Source of the DNA: Geminicoccaceae bacterium
Lineage (GTDB): Bacteria; Pseudomonadota; Alphaproteobacteria; Geminicoccales; Geminicoccaceae
Length of the DNA stretch: 59,946 nucleotides
Direction: 5' to 3'
Assembly (NCBI GenBank): GCA_028285265.1
Contig: JANQPX010000041.1
Location: 1-59,946, forward strand
Positions 25,646 to 34,701 of the stretch are shown here, piece by piece. How positions within the stretch are numbered: the stretch's first letter is position 1; every line of letters begins with the position of its first letter. The notes below the pieces were generated by a model, which saw only the letters and a list, made by a program, of their open reading frames with translations, ran no database searches and was not told the origin of the DNA. The position numbers were made by a program, and so were the translations under genes.

Positions 25646-28207
25646 CTAAAGCGCAAGGGGCCGCACCTCAGAGCCAAGGTTCTCAGAAAAGTGGCCACCG
25701 CTCGCTCTGACAGATGCTGCGAGTTGGATCTTTTGGGCAACGCCACGGCTTCGTGCAACGAGCTCTTTCACATCTCGCCGACGCAGCACCAAGAGGCGGC
25801 AATAGCCGAGCGCTATAACATCTGCATTTCTTCGTCGTGCTGGGCCGAGGATAGCCAGTTCTCCAAAAAAATCGCCCGTGCCAAGCTTTACCGGTTCGGG
25901 TGTGATGCGTACCTCAAGCGCGCCTGACGCAATGAAATACATCTCAAAGCCACGATCGCCTTGTACAACCACCAATTCACCGGGAGCCACCAATCTTGGC
26001 TTCAGCCGACGGCGCAGCCAGTCTCGATCCTTCGTATCAAGGTCCTGAAAGAGCGGTACGGCGGTCAGTAGCGTTTTAGGATCGAGCCCAATATCGAGAT
26101 GAGGTCTCTTGCGGCTTTGCCGGATCATACGCTCGGCATCAGTCGTAAGAGCACGATGGAGCTGGTCGCCGACAACACCATCTCTAAACAGGCGTCCATA
26201 GCGCGCCTCCTCGAAGCGGAGGCCGACACGTTGCAGGGCGGCGGTGCGCAACGCTCGCGCGTATTGGGGATATTGCAGTTCGAGTGCTTGTAGTTCCGCC
26301 TTAACCAAGCCCGTCCGCTTATCCAATAATTTTTGTAAGTTATCTCTCGCATCATCGCCGATCAGGCCAGCCATGCGATCTGCGTTGAAGAGGTCAAGCT
26401 CCTTAAGCGCGCTCTCAGTCTCCACCAGAACATCGAACCGTCTTGCCAGCAGTCGTGCAAGTGGACGGTCCAAACGAAGCCGTCGTTGTAAAAACAAGGC
26501 GATGCGAAACCAGCGAGGAAATGCAAGAAGCTCGGCCATCATCGTTTCATAGCCATCACGTCCACGAAGCCGGGCGGCATCAGATAGCCGATCAGCCTGG
26601 GTGCGGAGAGCCCTCGTCGTATTGATGCCAATGATCCCTTCATCGAACCGCCGCCTAAACAAGCGTTTTTCCTGGCTCGATAGAATGGTAAGACCGAGCT
26701 TTAGGCGCTGACCGAATGGTGTTGGCCCGCCGGAACACTTGGTGCCAGCCTGCTGCAGCCGATTACCGTAGGCCAGATCGAGATCCTCGATGACGGCTGC
26801 GTCAACGCCCTGCTTGCCTGCGATATGAAGAACATGGTCGCGTCCTTCGGCAATCGTCGCCGCGACAATCTGTTCCCCCATCCTGCGCTCGCTTTGGGAC
26901 AGACGGTCAAGGCCTAGCCACTGGGTAACGCGCGCAAGAGTCGCGGCGTTCAGGAGAAGGGTCACCAGAACAAACCCACAGCCGAGTGCACCAAGAAGTG
27001 CGCTCTCGCGCTCGCTGAGTGCGGCTGACTCCACCAGACTAAGCGTCAGGATGAGCGTCACGGCACCACGCACGCCGCCCCACCAGACCAACGTCTTTTG
27101 GCGCTGGTTGAGTGATGTTGTAAGCCCTAGTCGTGCGATTGCCGGCAGCATCGCGAACAGCATTAGGGCGCGCGCGGCAAATGCGGCAAGCACAACAACG
27201 GCTAGAAAAAGAATCCCACTGGGTTGGAGGTTAACCAGAAGACCAGGCGCTAGAAGGGCTCCGATCAGGAGAATGAGACCGTTCGCCCAAAAGCCTATCT
27301 GGCTCCAGACCATGGTAACCTGCGGCCAATTCCCTGGTCCCATCCGCACATCACCGATGACGCCAGTAGCAAGGCCAGCGATCACCACCGCAACCACCCC
27401 GGAAGCACCAAAGCCTAATTCCGCCGTCAAGAAAGCAGCATAAGCGAGGGCCACCGTGAGGCTGGTTTCGGCGAGCGCAGAGCCACGCAGCCAGGGATAG
27501 AGCTTCGCAAAGAGATAAGCGAGGGCAAATCCGGTGAGGGCCCCCAAGCTAAAGGTTTCAAGAAAGGTGAGGACTGAGCCTGCCACGCTCAACGAAATAT
27601 CTGGTGCAAGGCTTGCCATCAAAAGAGCGAATAGCGCAATTGCCGCAGCGTCATTCAAAAGGCTCTCGCCTTCGAGGATCACTAAGAGACGCTTCGGTGC
27701 ACCAAGTTTTTTGAAGATGGTGATAACGGCGGCCGGGTCGGTGGTCGAGATGGTGGCGCCAAGCAATAGACAGATAATTGGCGCCAGATCAGAAACCAAA
27801 AAAAGAGCGCCGCCGACCAGCGCCGTTGCAGCAACGACCGCGACGACCGCCATGAGGATGACAACAGCGAGATCTTCGAGGAGCCGCCGCACGTCCACCG
27901 CGAGCGCCATCTCAAACAACAGGGGCGGTAAAAAAACGAATAGAAGGCTCTGACTGTCGAGGGCGAGATTGTCAAAGAACCAGGCATCGTAGCTGTCAAG
28001 CATGAACTCCGTGTAGGTCATGCCTGACATCATCGAGATGCCGCCCAGGACGAGCCCGGTCAGCGCAATCACTGTTGGCAACGGTAGGTTTGAGCGCTCG
28101 GCAATCGGTACTAAAAGTCCTATCACCATCAGTCCGAAGACGAGCGCAAGTAATCCCGAAACAACTACCACTGTACGGGCCAGTTCATCGACTTGTTTGG
28201 CACGCAC
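25646..28207 (-). CDS. CPA1-type Na+/H+ antiporter with C-terminal cyclic-nucleotide-binding domain
   Basis: 853 residues. The first ~430 form about 12 membrane spans of the NhaP/CPA1 family, with LLFVFLPPLLFEMALAVDVR, GATISTTDPAAVITIFKKLG (the ion-binding region) and LEGESLLNDAAAIALFALLM. A helical cytoplasmic region follows to about 710, then a cNMP-binding domain (about 715-835) with APGELVVVQGDRGFEMYFIA, SGALEVRI and GTGDFFGELAILGPARRRNA; the last resembles the phosphate-binding cassette FGE(L/I)A. It likely exchanges Na+ or K+ for H+ under nucleotide or voltage-like control, as in SOS1 and sperm NHE, but ligand binding is not proven. The gene is convergent with prfA. Confidence 0.9.
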   Translation of the reverse strand: MRAKQVDELARTVVVVSGLLALVFGLMVIGLLVPIAERSNLPLPTVIALTGLVLGGISMMSGMTYTEFMLDSYDAWFFDNLALDSQSLLFVFLPPLLFEMALAVDVRRLLEDLAVVILMAVVAVVAATALVGGALFLVSDLAPIICLLLGATISTTDPAAVITIFKKLGAPKRLLVILEGESLLNDAAAIALFALLMASLAPDISLSVAGSVLTFLETFSLGALTGFALAYLFAKLYPWLRGSALAETSLTVALAYAAFLTAELGFGASGVVAVVIAGLATGVIGDVRMGPGNWPQVTMVWSQIGFWANGLILLIGALLAPGLLVNLQPSGILFLAVVVLAAFAARALMLFAMLPAIARLGLTTSLNQRQKTLVWWGGVRGAVTLILTLSLVESAALSERESALLGALGCGFVLVTLLLNAATLARVTQWLGLDRLSQSERRMGEQIVAATIAEGRDHVLHIAGKQGVDAAVIEDLDLAYGNRLQQAGTKCSGGPTPFGQRLKLGLTILSSQEKRLFRRRFDEGIIGINTTRALRTQADRLSDAARLRGRDGYETMMAELLAFPRWFRIALFLQRRLRLDRPLARLLARRFDVLVETESALKELDLFNADRMAGLIGDDARDNLQKLLDKRTGLVKAELQALELQYPQYARALRTAALQRVGLRFEEARYGRLFRDGVVGDQLHRALTTDAERMIRQSRKRPHLDIGLDPKTLLTAVPLFQDLDTKDRDWLRRRLKPRLVAPGELVVVQGDRGFEMYFIASGALEVRITPEPVKLGTGDFFGELAILGPARRRNADVIALGYCRLLVLRRRDVKELVARSRGVAQKIQLAASVRASGGHFSENLGSEVRPLAL

Positions 28208-28318
28208 AGGACGCCTTGGATGCCAAACTCGTCTTGTTCAAGCATGCTGCTGACCGTCAGCTATTGCCTAGCCATGTCAACGGGGCCCAGCAGCCGAGTG
28301 AACGGCTGCCGAAGCAAC

Positions 28319-28630
28319 CTACTCGCCGATAGCAGACATATAGAGTTCGAGGAGTTCCTCCTCTTCGGCCCGTTCTTCCGGATCTTTCTTTCGAAGCGCG
28401 ATCACCTTTCGCAGCACCTTCACATCGAAACCTTCGCCTTTGGCCTCGCCGAAAACTTCCTTGATGTCGTCGGCAATCCCTTTTTTATCCTCTTCCAACC
28501 GCTCAATCCGCATGATGAAGCTTTTTAGGCGATCAGCCGTTGTACCGACAGTCCGTGTACTTGTGGTCTTGAGCTTGGGCTCATCCTCTGTCTCGTCAGC
28601 AGTGGGATTGAGTTGAACGACATCATTCAT
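28319..28630 (-). CDS. gapR: GapR-type DNA-binding protein (DUF2312)
   Basis: 103 residues from the ATG at 28630, which has GGAAA upstream; the longer open frame adds 10 unlikely residues. The C-terminal 75 residues, starting at ADRLKSFIMRIERLEEDKKG, then IADDIKEVFGEAKGEGFDVK and VLRKVIALRKKDPEERAEEE, are the DUF2312 domain almost residue for residue. Caulobacter GapR clamps overtwisted DNA ahead of polymerases and helps topoisomerases. The N-terminal tail is acidic. It lies 48 bp downstream of ssb on the same strand. Confidence 0.92.
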   Translation of the reverse strand: MNDVVQLNPTADETEDEPKLKTTSTRTVGTTADRLKSFIMRIERLEEDKKGIADDIKEVFGEAKGEGFDVKVLRKVIALRKKDPEERAEEEELLELYMSAIGE

Positions 28631-28678
28631 CGAAGAGGTTTCCTTTCTAACGCAAAGCAAAAGTGGTCTGGTCCATCA

Positions 28679-29161
28679 TCAGAATGGGATTTCATCATCC
28701 AGGTCGTCATACCCTCCAGAGGGCTTGCTGCCGCCGCCAGATGATGACCCACCACCGCCGCCGAACGAGTCACCGCCGTGGGGCTGCATGCTGCCACCCA
28801 TATCGTCTCCACGACCGCCGACCAACGTGAGTTCCCCCCGGAATCGCTGGAGGACAATCTCAGTTGTGTATCGCTCCTGTCCGGACTGATCGGTCCATTT
28901 TCGTGTCTGAAGCTGGCCCTCGACATAGACTTGGCGGCCTTTTGACAAGTATTTCTCCGCGACGTCGGCCAAGCGCTCATTGAAAATGACGACCCGATGC
29001 CACTCAGTCTTTTCACGCGGTTCGCCGGACTGCCGATCTCGCCAACGCTCTGAAGTCGCGATCGCTAAATGAACAATCTTTGTGCCATCCTGCGTTTGCC
29101 TGACCTCAGGGTCTCGCCCGAGATTGCCAAGCAAAATGACCTTATTGACACTCCCGGCCAT
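28679..29161 (-). CDS. ssb: Single-stranded DNA-binding protein
   Basis: 160 residues from the ATG at 29161, preceded by GAGGAG. An OB fold fills residues 1-~110 (MAGSVNKVILLGNLGRDPEV, WHRVVIFNERLADVAEKYL, GRQVYVEGQLQTRKW), followed by a Gly/Ser-rich linker and the acidic tip DDLDDEIPF that docks repair and replication partners. It tetramerises on ssDNA. gapR follows on the same strand. Confidence 0.97.
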   Translation of the reverse strand: MAGSVNKVILLGNLGRDPEVRQTQDGTKIVHLAIATSERWRDRQSGEPREKTEWHRVVIFNERLADVAEKYLSKGRQVYVEGQLQTRKWTDQSGQERYTTEIVLQRFRGELTLVGGRGDDMGGSMQPHGGDSFGGGGGSSSGGGSKPSGGYDDLDDEIPF

Positions 29162-29338
29162 GGTTTTCTCCTCATCATTCAGCATGGATCAGGGAAACTA
29201 GCAGCGCGTTGCGCACAGCGAAAACGATTTTTCGGATTTTTTCGGGATGTTATCGGCTTATCCGACCAGAGCTGGGTCGGTCGGCAATGCGCGAAGGGCA
29301 GATGATGTCAAATTGTTCAGCTGGCGGCCTGCAAGACA

Positions 29339-29370
29339 ACGGGTTGCGCCCAGCAAAGGTCGCAACCCGT
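29339..29370 (-). terminator. Stem-loop after the secreted protease gene
   Basis: A perfect 10-bp stem (ACGGGTTGCG / CGCAACCCGT) with a 12-base loop lies 60 bp beyond the protease stop on the minus strand. The tail TGTCTTGC is weakly U-rich. It separates the protease from ssb and is best read as a terminator. Confidence 0.5.
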
Positions 29371-29430
29371 CCAAGGAACTCGAGAACAGACCTTGGTCAA
29401 TCAGTCAGAGACGCCAAGGGTGCTAATGGA

Positions 29431-30561
29431 TCACGGCTCACAGTTGTCGGCCTGCCGAGTGCAGGCCACCTCCAGGATTGACAAGAACTCGTCATTCAAG
29501 ATCGAGCTACCGACGAGCTTGATCTCTTCGTCCGTGAACCCGAAGGAGGAAACGCCTACGATTCTATTGGGCCGGAAAGCCAGGCCGCCGGTTTGCCCTA
29601 GAGCTGCCTCACCAAAATTCTCGACCCATGGACCGCCGCTTGAGCCACCGGTCATGTCACCGCCATAAAGTGCCGTCTCTTCTGCTGCAGTACCAAAATC
29701 TCCAGCGTCGACTTGGTGCATAATCTCACCGCCATCGAACGCTTGGGGATAACCGAGCATCTTTACATGGTTGGGAATGAGGGCATTTGTTTGAAAGCCG
29801 AAAAAACCCGTGATTTCACCGATTCGACGTTGGGTGCCATCAATTACCTGATCTCTCATCTCGATAATGGCAAAGTCGGCGCGATTGGGGAATGTGTTGC
29901 CACTCGTCGCCCACGAGCCTGTTACGACAAGTGCAACTGCCTCCCAAGACAGAAAGTCTGCAGCGCCCTCGTTGAAGGCGGGAACAAACAGGAAATTCTC
30001 ATAAAAGCCATCAACACCATCGCTCCCGCTATGGACGCAATGTCCAGCTGTCAGAATCAAGCGCGGCCTCAACACGCCGGCTGAGCAAACGAAGTCCCCT
30101 TCGCCTGGTATAGAAAAGAATAATTTGCCCGCTGCGCTGTAAGGATAGAACAACCTTGCGGCATTCGGAATCAGGCGCGAGCTGCTGAAATAACCACCGC
30201 CTGAGCCGACATCGAGAGGCTGGACATCGCCAACATCGCCTGGCTCAACCCCTTGAAGTTCTTCGACCGCATAAAGCCTGCTGCCGTCTCTCGGTCGCGC
30301 TGCCGATGGTGCTGCCCCATTTCCAGACACAGTCGAGTCGGCAAACTGAAGCGCTTCCGTGTTGACCATCAAGTTGCTTAACGACAAGGCCGGCTCAGGC
30401 GTGGCAAGCGATTGAGCACCAAGAATTCGCTCTGGGGTCCAATGGCTTCGATCAATTCTAGCCCGATCCGATAGTGCATCTTGAGCAAGGCTCGACGTCG
30501 CCGCTATATTGAGAATACATGCAGTTGCAATGGCGAAAGACCAATATCTTGATTTAATCAT
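29431..30561 (-). CDS. Secreted trypsin-like serine protease (S1 family)
   Basis: 376 residues. A signal peptide (about 1-26, ending SSLAQD) is followed by a ~130-residue pro- or linker region and then the protease domain. The catalytic triad is visible: His in LILTAGHCVHSG, Asp in FPNRADFAIIEM, and Ser in YGGDMTGGSSGGPWVENF (GSSGGP in place of GDSGGP). Two Cys near the His (FVCSAG and GHC) could pair. Substrate preference is not predictable. The lipoprotein gene lies 85 bp upstream on the same strand, suggesting co-expression. Confidence 0.87.
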   Translation of the reverse strand: MIKSRYWSFAIATACILNIAATSSLAQDALSDRARIDRSHWTPERILGAQSLATPEPALSLSNLMVNTEALQFADSTVSGNGAAPSAARPRDGSRLYAVEELQGVEPGDVGDVQPLDVGSGGGYFSSSRLIPNAARLFYPYSAAGKLFFSIPGEGDFVCSAGVLRPRLILTAGHCVHSGSDGVDGFYENFLFVPAFNEGAADFLSWEAVALVVTGSWATSGNTFPNRADFAIIEMRDQVIDGTQRRIGEITGFFGFQTNALIPNHVKMLGYPQAFDGGEIMHQVDAGDFGTAAEETALYGGDMTGGSSGGPWVENFGEAALGQTGGLAFRPNRIVGVSSFGFTDEEIKLVGSSILNDEFLSILEVACTRQADNCEP

Positions 30562-30646
30562 CGATCCGTCTCCTATGGATTCGAGGTCGCTCTATACCGA
30601 CCCACAAGCTAACGCGGTGTCGCACTCCGTTACGCTTGTCTTTGGC

Positions 30647-31216
30647 CTAATCTTGATCCTCTGGTATCGGGAGCAGCTGCTTCGGTCCCCGGCCAGCAGC
30701 ACCGGGCGATGCCGCTCCGGCGGGGAGGGGTTTTGCCGTTTCAACCCGCTTAGTCTTCAGTTCTGGTGCCGTTGGCTCGAGAGCTTTGGCCTTACTGCGT
30801 CGCTCATCCGTCCAATAATCGCGTGCCGGTACGGCGCAGCCTTCACCCTGCTTCACATCCGAGGTGTCATCGTCGCAGATGGTCTTCGCAATCGATGATG
30901 AAGATGAGCTTCTTCCGCTTGGCGGTTCTCCAGAAGCGCCGTCTTGATGGGTAGACGCGTTCTTCTCGGGTGGCGGCTTGTCGATGACGGGAAATGGCAG
31001 AGCTTTCGCTTTCCGCTTCCTTTGATCGTTCCAGGCCTCCTCGGATTTGGAACAGTCTTCAGGGCCTTTCGCCATGTCATCAACACACTCGGCTTTCGAG
31101 ACAGGGGGCGCGTGCGTTTCCGCAAGGTCAACCTTCGGCGATTGGGTATCGACGAATTCGGTGCATGCGCCAAGGAACAGACTTATCGTCAAAGGGAAAA
31201 TTGACCATGTCCGCAT
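30647..31216 (-). CDS. Putative lipoprotein with duplicated Cys / KAKAL motif
   Basis: 189 residues from the ATG at 31216; the next residues form a short lipoprotein signal (MRTWSIFPLTISLFLGACTE, lipobox LGAC). The mature part is Pro/Ser/Lys-rich and contains the same unit twice: a C-x-D-D stretch with a second Cys, then EAWNDQRKRKAKAL in the first copy and DYWTDERRSKAKAL in the second, separated by a Ser/Pro linker. No family is recognised. There is no good Shine-Dalgarno, so the start is tentative. It precedes the secreted protease gene by 85 bp. Confidence 0.65.
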   Translation of the reverse strand: MRTWSIFPLTISLFLGACTEFVDTQSPKVDLAETHAPPVSKAECVDDMAKGPEDCSKSEEAWNDQRKRKAKALPFPVIDKPPPEKNASTHQDGASGEPPSGRSSSSSSIAKTICDDDTSDVKQGEGCAVPARDYWTDERRSKAKALEPTAPELKTKRVETAKPLPAGAASPGAAGRGPKQLLPIPEDQD

Positions 31217-31723
31217 GGAGCGAAGACTTTCAATCAATGGATTATCAAAGATCTCTATAGAATCAACAATAGGGATAGCAAGGATTATTTCAATAAATGA
31301 TTTGCATTTTTATTTATGATTGAAGAATCAAATTGCACTTATATTCTGGTATTTTCATCGTTATTTACAAGCTAATCTCGCTCATTATTCTCTGTTGGGT
31401 GATTTTTTTGATTGTGGCGCATTGGTTCCAGGTGTTCGCTCTTTGGCACAACGTCGAACCTCGGCCAGGAGGGCCGTCAATCTCTGCTATGGTGCGGTCT
31501 TTGAACGAGACTCTGCGTTGTCCAAGCATAGCCGAAGATAGAAGGCTGGAAAGTCGTAATAAGTAACAATCATAAGGAGAATAAAGCTTCGGATTTGTCA
31601 ATCATTTCTGCTCAATATTGCTCTGATTCAAAAAACCCCGTAGGGTCTTGGTCTTCCAGCGATCTTATGCGCAACAGATTCAAGTCTTGCGAAATTTTGT
31701 AAGGCGGGTGAGGGAGAGGACGC
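31217..31723. other. AT-rich intergenic region with one possible small gene
   Basis: About 500 bp between the divergent lipoprotein and cytochrome genes. Bases 31240-31400 are strongly AT-rich, consistent with promoters. A 77-codon plus-strand frame (31333-31566) is listed separately. No stable hairpin or repeat is seen. Confidence 0.4.
31333..31566 (+). CDS. Possible small membrane protein
   Basis: 77 codons from TTG. The first ~32 residues are a long hydrophobic run (IFIVIYKLISLIILCWVIFL), followed by a polar tail with LRCPSIAEDRR. There is no clear ribosome site and no known family; the AT-rich DNA could produce such a frame by chance. Confidence 0.25.
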   Translation: MHLYSGIFIVIYKLISLIILCWVIFLIVAHWFQVFALWHNVEPRPGGPSISAMVRSLNETLRCPSIAEDRRLESRNK

Positions 31724-32206
31724 GTGAGACGGCGATACTGGGTCCCCGGGTTGAGTATGCTGACATTGGGCGTGGCGTTGGCCTCGGGGATGGCATTGAC
31801 TTGGCCTGATCAAACCTATCCTCCGGGAGATCCAGGCGATCAAGAACAAGTGATCCTTGGCGCAGCACTGTATGGCCGCGACTGCGCGCGCTGCCATGGC
31901 GATGATATGGGCGGTGAACTTGGCTGGGCGCGAGAGGAGGCTGGCCTCTCAAATGAGGATATAGAGGCGATTTCCAAACGGCTTGGAGATGTCGCGCCAG
32001 CTCATGACGAGCATGGCACGACCTCAAGGCTCCCCGACGAGGTCCTGTTCAGGATCATCGATGAAGGTCCGGCTAAAGTACTCAAAAAGCCAGAGTCGCG
32101 AATGACGGGTTTCCATGACAGGCTCGCCCAAGATGAGATCTGGGCGATCATCGCCTTCATGAAGGATCATTGGCAGCAGGTTGATGGCCCCGGCATTGTG
32201 AACTAG
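31724..32206 (+). CDS. Exported monohaem c-type cytochrome
   Basis: 160 residues from GTG with AGGGAGAGG upstream. An uncleaved anchor or signal (about 5-27) leads to a class-I cytochrome c domain with the haem site DCARCH at residues 53-58. The likely sixth ligand is a Met in the C-terminal part (ESRMTGFHDRLAQDEIWAII), matching the MPxF-type region of the family. It would carry electrons in the periplasm. Its stop shares the palindrome CTAG with the stop of the convergent Lon-family gene. Confidence 0.88.
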   Translation: MRRRYWVPGLSMLTLGVALASGMALTWPDQTYPPGDPGDQEQVILGAALYGRDCARCHGDDMGGELGWAREEAGLSNEDIEAISKRLGDVAPAHDEHGTTSRLPDEVLFRIIDEGPAKVLKKPESRMTGFHDRLAQDEIWAIIAFMKDHWQQVDGPGIVN

Positions 32207-34701
32207 ACGACGCCTGCACCACCATCGCCGCGCTGAAAGTCACGCCGCGTTTCCGCAAATCCGCGGAGACGGCGGGCAACACGCTCGTTGATGCTCCCCT
32301 CTGGATAGCTCCCGTCTGCCCGACGCGCGCCGGCGGGCACACCGGTTAAAATCTCAATGCCCTGATCGATGGTCTCGACGGAATAGACTTGAAACAGCCC
32401 GTCGCGTACGGCGTTGACGACCTCAGGTTTCAGCATGAGGTTTTTGACGTTGGCGGGGGGGATCAGAACACCTTGGTCGCCCGTCAGGCCCCGCGCTCTA
32501 CAGATCTCGAAAAAGCCTTCAATCTTCTCATTCACGCCGCCAATGGCTTGGATCTGGCCGTGCTGATTGACCGAGCCCGTCACCGCAAGCCCCTGATTGA
32601 TCGGTACATCAGCGAGGGTGGACAGGAGGGCGTAAAGCTCGGTCGACGAGGCGCTATCGCCATCGACTCCGCCATAGGACTGCTCAAACACCAGCGTTGC
32701 CGAGAGCGACATCGGCACCTCTTGCGCAAAGCGTGCTGCGAGGAAGCCCGATAGGATGAGCACACCCTTCGTGTGCAGCGGTCCACCGAGTTCGACCTCC
32801 CGCTCGATATCGATGACCTTGCCACTGCCCATGCCAGCCCGTGCTGTAATCCGAGTGGGTTTGCCGAAGCTGAATGAACCAAGCTGAAGGACGCTTAGGC
32901 CATTGATCTGTCCGACTTTCATGCCGGATGTATCGATTAGAATTGTCTCTTCCGTGATGCTCTCATAGGAAAGCTCACGCATGCGGGAAAGTCGCCGGTC
33001 TTGTTCGTCAAGCGCTTTTTGGATGTGACTTGATGAGAGGATCTCGACGCCCGAGTCGGCGGCCCAAAAGTCCGCTTCGCGGATGAGATCGACCACGGGG
33101 CTCATGCGGACCGATAGTTTTTCCGATGAACCCGAAAGACGAGCGCTGTGATCGATCACCCGCGCAACCGCAGTTGCGTCGAGGGGGCGTATATTCTCGC
33201 GGCGCGCGACCGAACCAAGCAGGCGCGCATAGAGCACATCGACATCGTCTGCACGCTCCAACGATTCCTCGAAGTCGGCTGCGACTTTGAACAGGTCGGA
33301 GAAATCGGGATCGAGGGCCGCGAGCTGGTAGTACAAGCCGCGATCTCCAAAAAGTACAATCTTGATGTCGAGGGGGATCGGCTCCGGTTCGAGTGTCGTC
33401 GTCGTCATCGGACTCGCGGCTGCACCGGGCGCTTCAATCTTTGTACACGCACCGCGGAGGGCACGCTTTAATGCCTCCCACGCATAGGGTTCGGATAAGA
33501 CTTTCCGCGCTTCAAGGAGCAGGTAGCCACCATTGGCGCGATGGAGTGCTCCGGGCTTGATGAGGGTAAAATCGGTCATCAGCGCGCCCATCTGGGCGCG
33601 ATGCTCAATACGTCCGACCAGATTCCCCAACGTTGGGTAGTCCTCATAGACCACCGGCGCACCGGCTTCACCGGTCGTGCCATCTGATTGCTTGGTGCCA
33701 TCAGCATATTGGTTGGACGCATCAGCACCATCGCCAGCAATGATGTTAACCCGGTAGCGCCGGAACTTGGCTTCCTGCTCGGCGTCTGCCACAGCCGCGG
33801 ATGACGGACCGCCTGGCGTGGACGAGGCTTCGGGCGCACCTGTCGGTACAAACATTTCGATGTGGTCGATCAAATCCTTCCTGACGGCGTCCAAATAGGC
33901 TTGGATCTCGTCGGTTTCCCAGAACGCCTGCTTCACATCGCGTAGTGCCTGTGCCACAGCAACTGCAGCAAGATCGCGGTTGTAGTCCCTTATCTTGTCC
34001 CGCCGCTCTTGGTTGAGCCGCGGCAGGTTTTCCATAATGTCGGCGAGTTCCTTTTGCAGTTCGCCGATCGTCTCTTGAATGCGTTTCTTTTCGTCATCTG
34101 CAAGCGCATTGAATGCGTCCGGCTGCATGACTTCACCGTCTTTGATCGGCGCCATGCCGAGACCTTGAGGCCCCTGAACCACAGCGACGCCTGCCGCCTT
34201 GGCCTTCTCGCTGAGGCTTTCGATCGCTACTTTGTGAGCGCCCTGCATCGTTTCGTCGATGGCTCGACGGCGATTGCGGTAATCGTCACTGTCGAAAAGG
34301 GTGGGGATTGCTCCCTTCAGCCGATCGATTGCTGCGGCCATACCCTCTTGCAGCACCTTGCCTCGGCCGGATGGCAACCGGATGGCGTTGGGTTTGTGGC
34401 TCACCTCGAAATTGTTCACATAGACCCAATCAGCGGGCAGCCTCTCGCTAGCAGCCTTTTCTTCAAGATGCCTGCTCACCGCCGTGTGTTTGCCCAGTCC
34501 CGGTGACCCGAGGACAAAGAGATTAAAGCCTTTGCGCTGGATTTCGGTTCCGAAGCGGATGGCATCCACCGCCCGCTCCTGACCGATGAGCCCATCGACA
34601 TCATCGAGCTCAGCTGTCGTCTCGAAAGGGAGCTTCTTGGGGTCACAAATGGAGCGGAGGCGCTCAATGGAAAGCGGTGTAATGTTAGGGTCAGATGTCA
34701 T
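32203..34701 (-). CDS. Lon-family (S16) ATP-dependent protease, LonB/YcbZ-like
   Basis: 832 residues. The N-terminal AAA part starts with DDVDGLIGQERAVDAIRFG and has a P-loop-like GSPGLGKHTAV; a long helical insert follows (about 130-290). RANGGYLLLEARKVL is the Walker B region and RALRGACTKIEAPG its continuation. The C-terminal Lon protease domain has S683 in GGVDGDSASSTELYALL and K726 in IGGVNEKIEGFF, 43 residues apart, the same spacing as the Ser-Lys dyad of E. coli Lon. No membrane spans, so it is a cytosolic AAA protease like E. coli YcbZ rather than archaeal membrane LonB. It is a single gene whose end meets the cytochrome gene. Confidence 0.9.
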   Translation of the reverse strand: MTSDPNITPLSIERLRSICDPKKLPFETTAELDDVDGLIGQERAVDAIRFGTEIQRKGFNLFVLGSPGLGKHTAVSRHLEEKAASERLPADWVYVNNFEVSHKPNAIRLPSGRGKVLQEGMAAAIDRLKGAIPTLFDSDDYRNRRRAIDETMQGAHKVAIESLSEKAKAAGVAVVQGPQGLGMAPIKDGEVMQPDAFNALADDEKKRIQETIGELQKELADIMENLPRLNQERRDKIRDYNRDLAAVAVAQALRDVKQAFWETDEIQAYLDAVRKDLIDHIEMFVPTGAPEASSTPGGPSSAAVADAEQEAKFRRYRVNIIAGDGADASNQYADGTKQSDGTTGEAGAPVVYEDYPTLGNLVGRIEHRAQMGALMTDFTLIKPGALHRANGGYLLLEARKVLSEPYAWEALKRALRGACTKIEAPGAAASPMTTTTLEPEPIPLDIKIVLFGDRGLYYQLAALDPDFSDLFKVAADFEESLERADDVDVLYARLLGSVARRENIRPLDATAVARVIDHSARLSGSSEKLSVRMSPVVDLIREADFWAADSGVEILSSSHIQKALDEQDRRLSRMRELSYESITEETILIDTSGMKVGQINGLSVLQLGSFSFGKPTRITARAGMGSGKVIDIEREVELGGPLHTKGVLILSGFLAARFAQEVPMSLSATLVFEQSYGGVDGDSASSTELYALLSTLADVPINQGLAVTGSVNQHGQIQAIGGVNEKIEGFFEICRARGLTGDQGVLIPPANVKNLMLKPEVVNAVRDGLFQVYSVETIDQGIEILTGVPAGARRADGSYPEGSINERVARRLRGFAETRRDFQRGDGGAGVV

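Noticed and set aside
31320..31541. 73-codon plus-strand frame overlapping 31333-31566
   Set aside because: Arises in the same AT-rich DNA without a ribosome site; at most one of the two frames could be real.
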